From NCBI GenBank assembly GCA_002381125.1, contig DFUT01000030.1, forward strand, positions 1 through 64,000: a DNA stretch of 64,000 nucleotides. Reading direction: 5' to 3'. The notes below the pieces were generated by a model. It was not told where the DNA came from, ran no database searches, and saw nothing but the letters and a program-made list of their open reading frames with translations. Positions 36,464 to 46,572 of the stretch are shown here, piece after piece. Origin of the DNA: Bacteroidales bacterium UBA4179. Lineage in GTDB: Bacteria; Bacteroidota; Bacteroidia; Bacteroidales; Dysgonomonadaceae. The first letter of the stretch is position 1. The number at the start of each line of letters is the position of its first letter. A program made the translations under genes and the position numbers.

Positions 36464-38410
36464 ATGATTTCCATCGAAAATCTTTCCGTTGAATTTGGCG
36501 GATTCACTTTGCTAAACGATATATCGTTTGTGTTGAATACAAACGATCGTACGGCATTGGTCGGTAAAAACGGAGCAGGAAAATCCACCTTACTCAAAAT
36601 TATAGCAGGAATTCAACGTCCTTCGCAAGGAAGGGTTTCCTATCCAAAAGAGATCTCCATCGGATATCTGCCGCAACAAATGAAGTTGAACGACACGCTC
36701 ACGGTAAAAGAAGAAGCCGCATTGGCATTTAACCATTTGCAAGAGATGCAAAACGAACTCGAAAACCTGCACATTCAACTTTCTCGGCGAACCGATTACG
36801 AATCGGAAGCATATCAACATATCATTCAACGTGCAGCCGATCTGCAAGAATTGTTGATGATATCGGGTATCAACAATTTTGAAGCCGAAATAGAAAAAAC
36901 GCTAATCGGGTTAGGGTTTTCGCGAGAAGATTTCGACCGCCCCACAAAAGAATTCAGCGGAGGATGGCGTATGCGTATCGAACTGGCCAAAATCCTTCTC
37001 CAATCGCCGGATGTGTTGTTATTGGACGAACCCACCAATCACCTCGATATCGAATCCATCCAATGGTTTGAAAACTTCCTATCGACACGCGCCAAAGCAG
37101 TAATGTTGGTATCACACGACCGCGCCTTTCTCGATGCGGTTGCCAATCGCACAATCGAGATTGTACGTGGGAAAATCTACGATTACAAAGCAAGCTACTC
37201 CGAATACGTGGAACTCCACCAAAAACGACGTGAACAACAACTCCGTGCCTACGAAAATCAACAAAAACAAATTCAGAAAACCGAAGAATTTATCGAGCGT
37301 TTCCGCTACAAACCCACCAAATCCAATCAAGTACAATCGCGTATCAAGCAACTTGAAAAAATTGAAGTAATTGAAGTTGACGAGGTGGATAACTCCCACC
37401 TGAATTTGAAATTTCCCCCGGCGCCTCGATCAGGATCATACCCCGTGTCATTGGAGAATGTAACAAAAAGTTATGGCGATCATGTAGTGTTCTCAAATGT
37501 AAACATGACCATTCATCGAGGCGATAAAGTGGCTTTTGTGGGTAAAAACGGCGAAGGAAAATCGACCCTCGTCAAATGCATCATGAACGAAATCGACTTT
37601 CAAGGCAAGCTCGAATTGGGGCACAATGTAAAGATCGGCTATTTTGCCCAGAACCAGGCACAATTGCTCGATGAGAACCTGACGGTTTTCGAAACCGTCG
37701 ATCAGGTTGCCACAGGAGAAGTTCGAACCAAAATACGCGATATTTTGGGCGCATTCATGTTTGGTGGAGAAGCATCGGAAAAGAAAGTGAAAACACTTTC
37801 CGGGGGTGAACGCAGCCGACTGGCAATGATTCGCCTGTTGCTCGAACCCGTAAATCTGCTTATCCTCGATGAGCCGACAAACCATCTTGATATGGCGTCG
37901 AAAGATGTACTCAAAAAGGCGATTGGCGAATTTGACGGCACTGCCATTATCGTTTCTCACGACCGGTATTTTCTCAATGAACTTGTTACGAAAATTTACG
38001 AATTCGACAGAGGAAAAGTTATCGAGCATCTGGGCGGCATCTACGATTTTATGGCGAAAAAGAAATTGGAAAATCAGCAACAACCGGAGACGTCTATTCA
38101 AAATTCATACGTCAGGATAGAAGAAAAAACAAACAACCAAAAACGAAAAAACAAACTTTCGTATCACAAGCAAAAAGAACGAAACAGGCAAATCCGAAAA
38201 CTCGAAAAAGAAATTCAAGAAACAGAGGAAGAAATCACAAAAATGGAAGAAGATCTTTCTTCAATCGAATCCGAACTGACTACTCCGGAAGGAGCATCCA
38301 ATGTTTCTTTACTCCAATCGTATATCGATTTGAAAAACAAAATCACCATTTCAATGAACATTTGGGAAAAACTAACGTTGGAGATGGAAAAGCTGCAAAA
38401 TAACCAATAA
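36464..38410 (+). CDS. ABC-F family ATPase
   Basis: The 648-residue protein has two ABC ATPase domains on one chain and no membrane segment, the ABC-F layout. Walker A motifs are VGKNGAGKSTLLK and VGKNGEGKSTLVK; signature motifs are FSGGWRMR and LSGGERSR. The linker between the domains is charged and helical (residues of about 240-310), and the C-terminal 100 residues are a lysine/glutamate-rich coiled coil. It probably acts on the ribosome as a translation factor; an antibiotic-protection role cannot be inferred. Confidence 0.92.
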   Translation: MISIENLSVEFGGFTLLNDISFVLNTNDRTALVGKNGAGKSTLLKIIAGIQRPSQGRVSYPKEISIGYLPQQMKLNDTLTVKEEAALAFNHLQEMQNELENLHIQLSRRTDYESEAYQHIIQRAADLQELLMISGINNFEAEIEKTLIGLGFSREDFDRPTKEFSGGWRMRIELAKILLQSPDVLLLDEPTNHLDIESIQWFENFLSTRAKAVMLVSHDRAFLDAVANRTIEIVRGKIYDYKASYSEYVELHQKRREQQLRAYENQQKQIQKTEEFIERFRYKPTKSNQVQSRIKQLEKIEVIEVDEVDNSHLNLKFPPAPRSGSYPVSLENVTKSYGDHVVFSNVNMTIHRGDKVAFVGKNGEGKSTLVKCIMNEIDFQGKLELGHNVKIGYFAQNQAQLLDENLTVFETVDQVATGEVRTKIRDILGAFMFGGEASEKKVKTLSGGERSRLAMIRLLLEPVNLLILDEPTNHLDMASKDVLKKAIGEFDGTAIIVSHDRYFLNELVTKIYEFDRGKVIEHLGGIYDFMAKKKLENQQQPETSIQNSYVRIEEKTNNQKRKNKLSYHKQKERNRQIRKLEKEIQETEEEITKMEEDLSSIESELTTPEGASNVSLLQSYIDLKNKITISMNIWEKLTLEMEKLQNNQ

Positions 38411-38947
38411 ATGAAACTCAGTAAATTTATACTGAAACTGTTCGGGTGGAAAGTGATAAATGTGCAGCCGGATATTCCCAAATGCGTAATTGCACTTGCA
38501 CCGCATACCAGCAATTGGGATTTCGCGATAGGAAAACTGGCTTACGATTCGCTAGGGAGAAATGCAAAATTTCTGATTAAAAAAGAATGGTTTTTCTTCC
38601 CTTTGAACCTATTTTTCAAAAGTGTGGGAGGGATTCCGGTTGAAAGGGATAAGAAAAATCTACTTACCGATAAACTGGCCGAAGAATTTGACAAACACGA
38701 AAAATTTCAACTTGCAGTAACTCCCGAAGGGACAAGGAAGCCGGTTAAAGAATGGAGAAAAGGCTATTATTACATTGCTCTAAAAGCAGATGTTCCCATT
38801 GTTTTGGTGGGAATCGACTATGCCAAGAAACAGGTTATCTTTCTCGACACTTTTTATCCTACCGGCGATTATGAAAAAGATATCGAAAAAATAAAAGCAC
38901 ATTACAAGGGCATCACCGGAAAACATCCCCAAAACTTTTTACTTTGA
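38411..38947 (+). CDS. Small PlsC-like lysophospholipid acyltransferase
   Basis: The 178-residue protein has the acyltransferase HX4D motif as APHTSNWDFAIGKL, followed by VGGIPVERDKKN and VTPEGTRKPVKEWRKGYYYIA, which match the other blocks of the family. It would acylate a lysophosphatidate or related acceptor. Its start follows the ABC-F stop with no gap. The last nine bases overlap the 3' end of convergent dinB. Confidence 0.85.
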   Translation: MKLSKFILKLFGWKVINVQPDIPKCVIALAPHTSNWDFAIGKLAYDSLGRNAKFLIKKEWFFFPLNLFFKSVGGIPVERDKKNLLTDKLAEEFDKHEKFQLAVTPEGTRKPVKEWRKGYYYIALKADVPIVLVGIDYAKKQVIFLDTFYPTGDYEKDIEKIKAHYKGITGKHPQNFLL

Positions 38948-40042
38948 CGAGGGATCATCAAACTCTTTAAAATCGAAAGACAACTGAAGGGGTCTCTCTT
39001 CCTGTGATGCTTCTGTCTCAGGATTTCGAAGCGAAAGCCCCATCAAACGAATTTTTCTCTCCTGAATATCATCGACAGATAAAAGCACTTCCTTTCCCAA
39101 TTCAAAAATCTGATGCCGGGTTTTGATGAGATAATCTACCGTTCTACTCCGCGTAATGAGTGTAAAATCGGCATACTTTATTTTCAGCGTAAGCGTTTTG
39201 CCAAAAAATTTACGTTTCTCGGCCCTTCTGTACAGTTCTTCCGAAATCTCGTCCAAAGCCCCCAATACATCTACCATTTCATGGATATCCTCGGGAAAGG
39301 TTACTTCCGTTCCCAACGATTTGCGGATATGTTCCGATTCCACTTCACGATCATCGATTCCCCGCGCAAACCAATAGTAAGCGCTTCCGACTTTCCCGAA
39401 ATGTTTCACAAGATCTGCTTCTGTCCATTGTTTCAAATCATAACCGGTTTTTATACCCAATTCATACATTCGGGCAGCCGTTACTTTTCCCACGCCAAAA
39501 AAACGCTCTACCGGCAACCGTTCCACAAAAGCTTCGCCCTTTTCGGGCGGTATTACAAACAAACCGTTTGGTTTGCGGTAATCCGATGCGATTTTTGCCA
39601 AAAATTTATTGTACGATACGCCGGCAGAAGCCGTTAAACGAGTACGATCGTATATTCTCCGTTTGATTTCCTTCGCTATCGCCGTAGCCGAGCGAATTCC
39701 TTTTTTATTGACAGTAACATCCAAAAAAGCTTCATCGAGCGACAAAGGTTCTACCTTATCGGTATATTCGAAAAAAATCTGCATGATTTGATGAGATATC
39801 GCTCGATAAATATCGAAACGAGGCATAACAAAAATCAGGTGAGGACATTTTTGCCGAGCGATAACCGATGGCATTGCCGAATGAATGCCATAACGTCGAG
39901 CCTCGTAACTGGCAGCAGCTACCACACCGCGTTTGCCTTCATAACCCACGGCAACCGGTTGCCCGCGGTATTCGGGATTATCGCGCTGTTCAATGGAAGC
40001 ATAAAAAGCATCCATATCGATATGGATTATCTTTCGAGTCAT
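38939..40042 (-). CDS. dinB: DNA polymerase IV
   Basis: The 367-residue Y-family polymerase performs translesion synthesis. Catalytic acidic residues are in IIHIDMDAFYASIEQRDNP and PLSLDEAFLDVT. Helix-hairpin-helix (FFGVGKVTAARMYELG) and little-finger domains are present. Near the C-terminus PLQLSFDF is a good beta-clamp-binding motif. No LexA-type operator was noticed upstream. Confidence 0.95.
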   Translation of the reverse strand: MTRKIIHIDMDAFYASIEQRDNPEYRGQPVAVGYEGKRGVVAAASYEARRYGIHSAMPSVIARQKCPHLIFVMPRFDIYRAISHQIMQIFFEYTDKVEPLSLDEAFLDVTVNKKGIRSATAIAKEIKRRIYDRTRLTASAGVSYNKFLAKIASDYRKPNGLFVIPPEKGEAFVERLPVERFFGVGKVTAARMYELGIKTGYDLKQWTEADLVKHFGKVGSAYYWFARGIDDREVESEHIRKSLGTEVTFPEDIHEMVDVLGALDEISEELYRRAEKRKFFGKTLTLKIKYADFTLITRSRTVDYLIKTRHQIFELGKEVLLSVDDIQERKIRLMGLSLRNPETEASQEERPLQLSFDFKEFDDPSSK

Positions 40043-40112
40043 GTCATATATAAAATATTCCTCTCATCATTGCTCTACTCATTTTCGAGAATATACCAAC
40101 GAATAAATTTTT

Positions 40113-40718
40113 TCAAAACTCCAACCCTTCATCACCGCTCTGATTATTTTCGGAACGTAGCGAAAAAGTCTCCATTGGATAGTACGACGCCCCTCGTGAC
40201 GACAATCGGCTTTCGAACAATACTATTTCTTTGGCTTCATACTGTACAGGATGCGGAAACCGAGAAATTGTCAACGCACGATTTAATGAAGGTTTAATGG
40301 TTTGACCGGGAACAAATCGTCCTAGTGTGAGATGAGGATTGAATAATTTTTCATTGGAAATAAACCCCAAAGGTGCCACTTCCCGATCTATCCTTTTTTT
40401 CAATTCGAATAAAATTTCGGGAGCATCAATTCCCAACCAGAGCACTTTGGGTTCACGACCTCTTCTAAACAAACCCGGATCGGTCAATGCAAAAGAAAAA
40501 ACGGATATCCCATCCACTGCCGAACGAAGGGCATCTTTCAATGCCGCTAATTGATCCACAAGCACTTCGCCGAAAAAAAATAACGTTAAATGATACGATT
40601 CCGGATCTACCCATTTGATGCGATAATTTCGAAGCAAATGTTTCAATTCCTTCGCCTTATTCGCAGCCGGTTCAATGGGAATAAGCGGCAAAGCAAGAAA
40701 AGTACGTTTGGAGTGCAT
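40113..40718 (-). CDS. thpR: RNA 2',3'-cyclic phosphodiesterase
   Basis: The 201-residue protein is of the 2H phosphoesterase (LigT/ThpR) family. Both HxTx motifs are present: YHLTLFFFGE and NPHLTLGRFV, spaced as expected. It opens 2',3'-cyclic phosphates on RNA ends; the natural substrate is unknown in most bacteria. It lies 70 bases upstream of dinB on the same strand. Confidence 0.93.
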   Translation of the reverse strand: MHSKRTFLALPLIPIEPAANKAKELKHLLRNYRIKWVDPESYHLTLFFFGEVLVDQLAALKDALRSAVDGISVFSFALTDPGLFRRGREPKVLWLGIDAPEILFELKKRIDREVAPLGFISNEKLFNPHLTLGRFVPGQTIKPSLNRALTISRFPHPVQYEAKEIVLFESRLSSRGASYYPMETFSLRSENNQSGDEGLEF

Positions 40719-40749
40719 AAAGGAGAAAAGATTTTAATCTATCCTTATG

Positions 40750-41325
40750 TCAATTAATGACATAGGTAATGGATATCGCGCCTTTGGAAGGACCGAAATA
40801 GTCTTTCTTGTTTTCTCCGATTTTCGATCCATCTTCCACTGAATAGATATCGTAATCGAATCGGGCATAACCTATCCCTAACGTCGCCTCCAATCCCCAA
40901 CGAGAACTCAATATCCACTGATACCCATAACTGATGCCAAAACCAATGGCAGATCCGTCGTAACGACGATCTTTCAAATTTTTCAGTTTCCATATGGGAA
41001 TATCCACCCCTCCCATATCGAATTGCCCGCCAACACCGTGAAAGCCAAAAAAATGACCATTATAGGTCTCATTGAGCCAATAACGGGCCTCCGGCCATAT
41101 AACCCAATGTTTCAGCTGTTTGTCGCTACCAAATTTGAAAGGATTGAATCCTGCCGACAACTCTATACTTACGTTATCGGCCACCGCAAACTCTGCCCCA
41201 AGATTGGGCGATGCCGTCAACCAATACGGAATATTCGTTTTCAACATCGTTTTTTGGGCATGCGCGGATAAAAATAGTCCCGCCAACAAGAAAAGGACAA
41301 GAGGAATTTTTTTCATCGTATTCAT
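40750..41325 (-). CDS. DUF3575 outer-membrane-type protein
   Basis: The 191-residue protein begins with a signal peptide ending LSAHAQK and continues with TMLKTNIPYWLTASPNLGAE, typical of the DUF3575 family of small predicted outer-membrane barrels in Bacteroidota. Alternating aromatic and polar residues and a C-terminus of ISITYVIN fit a barrel. Function is unknown. It precedes thpR on the same strand by 31 bases. Confidence 0.8.
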   Translation of the reverse strand: MNTMKKIPLVLFLLAGLFLSAHAQKTMLKTNIPYWLTASPNLGAEFAVADNVSIELSAGFNPFKFGSDKQLKHWVIWPEARYWLNETYNGHFFGFHGVGGQFDMGGVDIPIWKLKNLKDRRYDGSAIGFGISYGYQWILSSRWGLEATLGIGYARFDYDIYSVEDGSKIGENKKDYFGPSKGAISITYVIN

Positions 41326-41378
41326 TGTTCTTCAATTAAATTAAATTAGAATAATACAATTGATTGATCCGTTATCGA

Positions 41379-41386
41379 CAAAGATA
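41379..41386 (-). promoter_or_regulatory. -7 box for the DUF3575 gene
   Basis: CAAAGATA reads TATCTTTG on the minus strand, 53 bases upstream of the start. No -33 TTG is found at the right distance. Confidence 0.5.
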
Positions 41387-41442
41387 AAAGAAAATTGCAA
41401 GGGAATAACATTGATGAATCATTTTAACATCCACCCCAATCC

Positions 41443-41466
41443 AAAAACCAATGACACTTGTCGGTT
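41443..41466 (-). terminator. Possible terminator at the end of the mannan locus
   Basis: On the minus strand AACC-GACA-AG-TGTC-ATT-GGTT folds into an 8-bp stem with a 3-base bulge, followed by TTTTT. It lies 24 bases after the GH3 stop. Confidence 0.4.
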
Positions 41467-41490
41467 GATAGCAATTTCATTTCGATTCTT

Positions 41491-43794
41491 TTATTTCACG
41501 TAAAAACTTTCTTTCAATAAATCTTCATCTCGTGATGAAGAGCCGACCATCACGATAAATTCGCCTTTCTCCACGACCGGTTTCAAGTCTTTATCAAATA
41601 ACATAAGCTTGTCGGGGGTAATCGTAAAATGTACATTTTTCGTTTCGCCGGCTTTCAATGCAACACGGGTAAAATCTTTCAACTCTTTTACCGGTCGGGT
41701 TGTGGAACTGAACTTATCGCGAAGGTAAAGTTGTACAATTTCCACGCCATCCATTTTGCCGGTATTGGTAACATCCACGTTCACTTCGATATTTTCGTCT
41801 TTTGAAATTTCTAAACCGGAAAGTCGCAAATTTTCGTATTTGTAGGTGGTGTACGACAATCCGTATCCGAAAGAATACAAAGGTTCGCTAGAAGTTACTA
41901 CATACGGATGAAAATATTGCGAAGGCTTATGATTATATATCATTTGTATCTGACCGACACTGCGAGGAATAGTTACCGGAAGTTTTGCAGAAGGATTAAC
42001 TTTCCCATAAAGAATTTCAGCTATAGCCTGCCCTCCATACATACCCGGTTCCCATGCCTGAACAAGAGCATCAACTTTTTCGACCGCTTTTTCTACACCC
42101 AACGGACGACCGGTGATCAAAATCAATATCGTTGGTTTTCCCGATGCGGCAACTTTTTCGATAAGTTCGTTCTGCAAACCCACCAAGTCTATATCCGAAC
42201 GGTCGGTATCCTCACCACAGGTTCGTTCTGTCCAACGGAAACGCATCATATATTCTCCTGCAACCACGATGTTCAAATCGACACACTTTGCTTTTTCGGC
42301 TGCTTCGTTCACTTTTTCAGGCAACATATTTCGCGGATCCCATCCTTGATCCACAAATTCAAAACGTGTATTTGGCGATATCATTTTCAATCCTTCCAAA
42401 ACGGTAATCACATTTTCATCTTTTTGAATGGCACTCCAGTCGCCGAGAATATTCATATCATTGGCATTAATACCGGTAACCAAAACGTTTTTATATTTTT
42501 CCGACAAAGGAAGAATACCATCGTTTTTCAGTAAGATAATACTGTTGCGGGCGGCATCGAGAGCCGTTTGCCGATGCTCGGGATTTAAACGGATTTTCAT
42601 CGTAAATTCTTCGTCGGCAAAAGGATGCTCGAAAAGTCCCAAGCGAAACTTTATCGCCAGAATTTTTCGTACCGACTCGTCAATTCGTGATTCGGGTACT
42701 CGTCCTTCTTTCACCAACTCCAAAACCAACTCATTCCAGTGAATGCCATGCATGTGCATGTCTATTCCGGCCATAATGGACTGATAAAATGCCTCTTTCA
42801 GATTTTCAGCGGTTGCATGCAAATCGTAAAGATGTTCAATATCCATCCAATCGCTTACAATAAAACCTTCGAATCCCCATTCTTTTCTCAAAACATCCGT
42901 CATCAACCAATCATTGCTGTGACAGGGAATACCGTTAAGTTCGTTGTGCGACATCATCAAAGACATTGCTCCGGCATTCACACCGGCTTTAAAAGAGGGG
43001 AAAAAAACTTCACGAATGGTACGTTCTGAGAGATCGGCCGGTGCACCATTAGTACCGTTTATTGGTTCACTACCACCAACAAAATGTTTGATGCACGCCA
43101 ACACATCATTTTCTCCATTTAAATCGCCTTGATATCCTTTCACGGTTTGGATGCCCATCCGGGTTACCAAATACGGATCTTCGCCGTAAGTTTCGCCAAC
43201 ACGGCCCCAGCGGGGATCTCGTACAACTTCCACATTCGGATTAAACGTCCAGTGCATGTTCATTGCCCGCATCTCTTTCGCCGTTTGGCGGGCAATTTTG
43301 TAAGCCATATCGGCATCGAAAGAAGATGCCAATCCAATATTCGTAGGATATACCGTATTATCGGGAGCATTGGCATTGCCGTGAATGGCATCGATACCAA
43401 AAATAATAGGAATTTGTAATCTGCTTTTCATGGCCAACGACTGCAAATAATTGGCTTCCTCTATAGTCAGAACATGTAAAAAAGAGCCCACCAGACCACT
43501 TTTTGTAAGATTTTCCAAATCGTCAATTGAAAAACCCGGATAAAAGGCATTGGCCGTATTGCTTTTCAACTGCTCTTCTGTAAGACTTACTTCAGCAGCT
43601 TTGATATGCTCTATACCAACAAATTGATTCATTTGCCCGATTTTTTCTTCAAGTGTCATACGCGATAACAAATCTTCTACCCTTTCTTCCACGGGCGCTT
43701 CAGAATTTTTATATAACGGAACAACATTTTGGGCAGTACTTTTTATATTCATCAGCGATGAAATAATAAAAAAATAAACAAGTATGCTTTTCAT
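41491..43794 (-). CDS. bglX: GH3 beta-glucosidase
   Basis: The 767-residue protein has a signal peptide and the full BglX layout: GH3 N-terminal barrel, GH3 C-terminal domain and a C-terminal fibronectin-like domain (GVEIVQLYLRDKFSSTTRPVKELK). The nucleophile Asp lies in GFIVSDWMDIEHLYD; KHFVG and VEVVRDPRWGRVGETYGEDP are family blocks. It should remove terminal beta-glucosyl residues in the periplasm; in this locus that means trimming glucose from glucomannan oligosaccharides. It is the last gene of the mannan locus, 12 bases after the esterase. Confidence 0.92.
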   Translation of the reverse strand: MKSILVYFFIISSLMNIKSTAQNVVPLYKNSEAPVEERVEDLLSRMTLEEKIGQMNQFVGIEHIKAAEVSLTEEQLKSNTANAFYPGFSIDDLENLTKSGLVGSFLHVLTIEEANYLQSLAMKSRLQIPIIFGIDAIHGNANAPDNTVYPTNIGLASSFDADMAYKIARQTAKEMRAMNMHWTFNPNVEVVRDPRWGRVGETYGEDPYLVTRMGIQTVKGYQGDLNGENDVLACIKHFVGGSEPINGTNGAPADLSERTIREVFFPSFKAGVNAGAMSLMMSHNELNGIPCHSNDWLMTDVLRKEWGFEGFIVSDWMDIEHLYDLHATAENLKEAFYQSIMAGIDMHMHGIHWNELVLELVKEGRVPESRIDESVRKILAIKFRLGLFEHPFADEEFTMKIRLNPEHRQTALDAARNSIILLKNDGILPLSEKYKNVLVTGINANDMNILGDWSAIQKDENVITVLEGLKMISPNTRFEFVDQGWDPRNMLPEKVNEAAEKAKCVDLNIVVAGEYMMRFRWTERTCGEDTDRSDIDLVGLQNELIEKVAASGKPTILILITGRPLGVEKAVEKVDALVQAWEPGMYGGQAIAEILYGKVNPSAKLPVTIPRSVGQIQMIYNHKPSQYFHPYVVTSSEPLYSFGYGLSYTTYKYENLRLSGLEISKDENIEVNVDVTNTGKMDGVEIVQLYLRDKFSSTTRPVKELKDFTRVALKAGETKNVHFTITPDKLMLFDKDLKPVVEKGEFIVMVGSSSRDEDLLKESFYVK

Positions 43795-43806
43795 TTTTTA
43801 ATGCTT

Positions 43807-45237
43807 TTATTTGTCAAAATTATCTGTTCTGAAAGGGACCACAGGCAATTCGCGGGTATTATAAAGATTTCCGATTTGAAAATTCTTGAAGCAATATCTC
43901 ACCGCCACAGGATTCGGAATATTTTCATTCGAAACAATCAGTATTCTGTTGTTCACATCGACCTCAACCTTAGCCGGATGAAAAATCCGATCGTTCCCGG
44001 CAATCTCAAAACCATTTATGCCCACCGTTCTACTGAAACCGTTCTCGGCATGGTTGAAAGAGAGATAAATTTTTCCGTCTTTTATTTCCATCGATTTATA
44101 CTCCGGCCCGTGACTGGCTACACCCGTATGACCATAAGTTTGCGAAAGAGCCATAAAAGCAAGTCTCTTCCCTACATTGATCTTATTGCGAGGATGAATG
44201 TTGGTTTTTTCGTAATCTTCTACCAAATCATTGGTCGAAATCATGCCGCTATTGGGAATCAGAAATTGTGCATTGAATTGGGCTTCGCGCAGGAGCGCTC
44301 CGGAGGTACCGGTCTCACCATCACCATAAATCCAAGGAGCAATTTCAACATAATAAAAAGGCAAATTGCCCAATCCCCAATCCTTTCTCCAAAGATTGAC
44401 CATGTTGGCAAGTCGCTCGGCATATACATCGTGATGCCCTACATTTGACTCGCCCTGATACCAGATAAAACCTTTTATGGTATAGTGAATCAAAGGACGT
44501 ATCATTGCATTATACATAAGCATCGGACGCGACATTGGATGAAGATCGTTAATAGCTTTTTCGCTCAAATCGACATCGGGATAAGTTTCCAAAATTTCGC
44601 GGCTTGTCCAGCTTTCCACTCTCGAGCCTCCCCAACTCGATACAATAATCCCCACAGGAACATCTAACGCACGGTAAAGTGTTTGTGCGAAATGATATGC
44701 AGTAGCACTGAAACCCGGCGCATTTTCAGGTGTACATTCTTGCCACATGCCCTTAACGGTTTCCTGGGGTTCCATCGCTGCAGTTTTAGGAATGGTTACG
44801 AAACGAATTCCCTTGTTTTGCCCTGCCATTGCAATGGTTTCGTTGGCTTTGAGAACCGGATTGTTCCAAAAACCGTTCAACGGCATTTCCATGTTGCTCT
44901 GCCCGGAAGCAAACCACACCTCCCCTATCAAAACATTGTTCAATACCACCTCCTCTCCATCGGAAATAGATATGGAATACGGAGTGAATCCAGCCGGAGG
45001 CGTAGAAATGGAAGCAATCCAATTTCCTTTGGCATCGGCTTTTACCTTAGTAACTTCAGATGTCCATGAAGGACGCACTGCCACCGTTTTTCCGGGAGCA
45101 GATTTTCCCCAAATATTCACTTTAGTGTTCTGTTGCAGAACCATGTTGTCGCTCATAATTTCAGGTAACGAAACTTTTGCACCGATTGAATTGGAAAAAA
45201 TCAACAGGAGCATTAACGGTAAAATCTTGAATTTCAT
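43807..45237 (-). CDS. Sialate O-acetylesterase-type carbohydrate esterase
   Basis: The 476-residue protein has a signal peptide (LMLLLIFSNSIGA) and the SGNH-like SASA domain: catalytic Ser in ASGQSNMEMPL, WYQGESNVGHHDVYAERL, and the His in YEKTNIHPRNKINVG. The family was named for sialate esterases, but such genes in mannan or xylan loci are thought to remove acetyl groups from plant polysaccharides; that is inferred here from neighbours. A broken copy of a relative lies at 62470-62625. Confidence 0.88.
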   Translation of the reverse strand: MKFKILPLMLLLIFSNSIGAKVSLPEIMSDNMVLQQNTKVNIWGKSAPGKTVAVRPSWTSEVTKVKADAKGNWIASISTPPAGFTPYSISISDGEEVVLNNVLIGEVWFASGQSNMEMPLNGFWNNPVLKANETIAMAGQNKGIRFVTIPKTAAMEPQETVKGMWQECTPENAPGFSATAYHFAQTLYRALDVPVGIIVSSWGGSRVESWTSREILETYPDVDLSEKAINDLHPMSRPMLMYNAMIRPLIHYTIKGFIWYQGESNVGHHDVYAERLANMVNLWRKDWGLGNLPFYYVEIAPWIYGDGETGTSGALLREAQFNAQFLIPNSGMISTNDLVEDYEKTNIHPRNKINVGKRLAFMALSQTYGHTGVASHGPEYKSMEIKDGKIYLSFNHAENGFSRTVGINGFEIAGNDRIFHPAKVEVDVNNRILIVSNENIPNPVAVRYCFKNFQIGNLYNTRELPVVPFRTDNFDK

Positions 45238-45296
45238 TTTAGTAGGTATTTATTAATTATTTAATTACAATTATTTATTACTGTTGAATATATTTG

Positions 45297-46526
45297 TTAT
45301 TTAATTCGATTAATCAATTCGATACACATCCGGCTGTTGTGGTAAGGACATTTCCAAAATCCGGCTTTGTCGTTCAGTATGTCTTTATGCCTGTCCTTCG
45401 AAACCGACCAGTACCATTCTCCATTTTCTTTGTCAATCAGGTTCTCCTTGATAAAATTCCAGGAATTAAAAACTTTTTTGAGATAAGATTCTTTTTTTGA
45501 AAGTTGAAATGCATTAAAAAAACCGACAACAGCCTCTGCTTGCGGCCACCAAACGCTATTTGTGTCAAGATGGTTGTTTACGACGTTTTTTTCGTTCATT
45601 AAGGCGCCGTCTTCCCGAAAACCTTTAGCAGCTGCATCCGCAACGCGAAGGACAACGTTTCGCACTTTCCCTAGTGTTTCTCTGTCTCCTAAAACAGTAG
45701 CTGCTTCATCCAACAGCCAGGACGCTTCTATATCGTGTCCGAAAGATTGAATGAACGACTTGCACGCCCAATTTTCATCGAAAAACAAATTCAAATGATA
45801 TGTTTCGGAATTGATAATTTTGTCGAGGAACAGGTCAATCAAATTTTTCAGCTGCATTTCCAATAAAGGATTTTTCCAGACGCGAAACAAATTAGTGTAG
45901 GCTTCAAGCAGGTGCAAATGGGTGTTCATCGTTTTTTTTTCGTTGGCATCCTTATCGCTCAAACGTACATCGTCAAGCAAAAGCCAATCGCGACTGTATG
46001 CTTCGAAATAGCCATTTTTGTCCTTATCAAAACTGTATTTTTCTATCAACGAAAAAAGTTCTTTTGCCTTTTCCAAAGCCACTGCATTACCGCTTGTACG
46101 ATAAAATTCAACTAATGCATAAATGAAAAATGCCTGATTGTAAATCTGTTTTTTTGTGTCGGCAGGCGAACCGTCTGCATTCAGCATCCAATAAGTTCCT
46201 CCAAATTCTTCATCAAAAAAATGATTGAAAATATATTCTTTTGCGTGTTCTGCTTCTTTCAGATAAGCTTTGTTTTTTAAAAGAAAAGCTGCCGAAGAAA
46301 AAGTCCACAAAATGCGTGCGTTCAAAATTCCTCCTCTTGGAGCGTTTTTAATCAGCTTATTTTCACCGGTCATTTGTCCAAAATATCCGCCATGTTCCGA
46401 ATCTTTCATCTTTTCTTTCCAAAACGGAAGAATATTTTGCGTTAATTCGTTGTGAACTTCCTCCTTTAATTTTGTTAAATCAAAAGAAAAAACCCTGTTA
46501 ACTGTTTGTTTTGAATGATCTGTCAT
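45297..46526 (-). CDS. AGE-family epimerase, probably mannobiose/cellobiose 2-epimerase
   Basis: The 409-residue protein belongs to the N-acylglucosamine/cellobiose 2-epimerase superfamily with an (alpha/alpha)6 barrel. Conserved pieces include LNARILWTFSSAAF, MNTHLHLLEAYTNLF, FGHDIEASWLLDEAA and WWPQAEAVVGFFNAF, holding the expected active-site His and Trp residues. No signal peptide, so it is cytoplasmic. Next to GH130 and a GPH symporter it most likely converts beta-1,4-mannobiose to mannosylglucose, as in the pathway described in Bacteroides fragilis. Confidence 0.88.
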   Translation of the reverse strand: MTDHSKQTVNRVFSFDLTKLKEEVHNELTQNILPFWKEKMKDSEHGGYFGQMTGENKLIKNAPRGGILNARILWTFSSAAFLLKNKAYLKEAEHAKEYIFNHFFDEEFGGTYWMLNADGSPADTKKQIYNQAFFIYALVEFYRTSGNAVALEKAKELFSLIEKYSFDKDKNGYFEAYSRDWLLLDDVRLSDKDANEKKTMNTHLHLLEAYTNLFRVWKNPLLEMQLKNLIDLFLDKIINSETYHLNLFFDENWACKSFIQSFGHDIEASWLLDEAATVLGDRETLGKVRNVVLRVADAAAKGFREDGALMNEKNVVNNHLDTNSVWWPQAEAVVGFFNAFQLSKKESYLKKVFNSWNFIKENLIDKENGEWYWSVSKDRHKDILNDKAGFWKCPYHNSRMCIELINRIK

Positions 46527-46572
46527 TCCTGAATCAAAGATTTACAATGTTTTGACTGATAATTTCAAGTTT

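Noticed and set aside
43807..45237. True sialic acid metabolism
   Set aside because: No sialidase, N-acetylneuraminate lyase or related gene is near; the neighbours indicate plant mannan.
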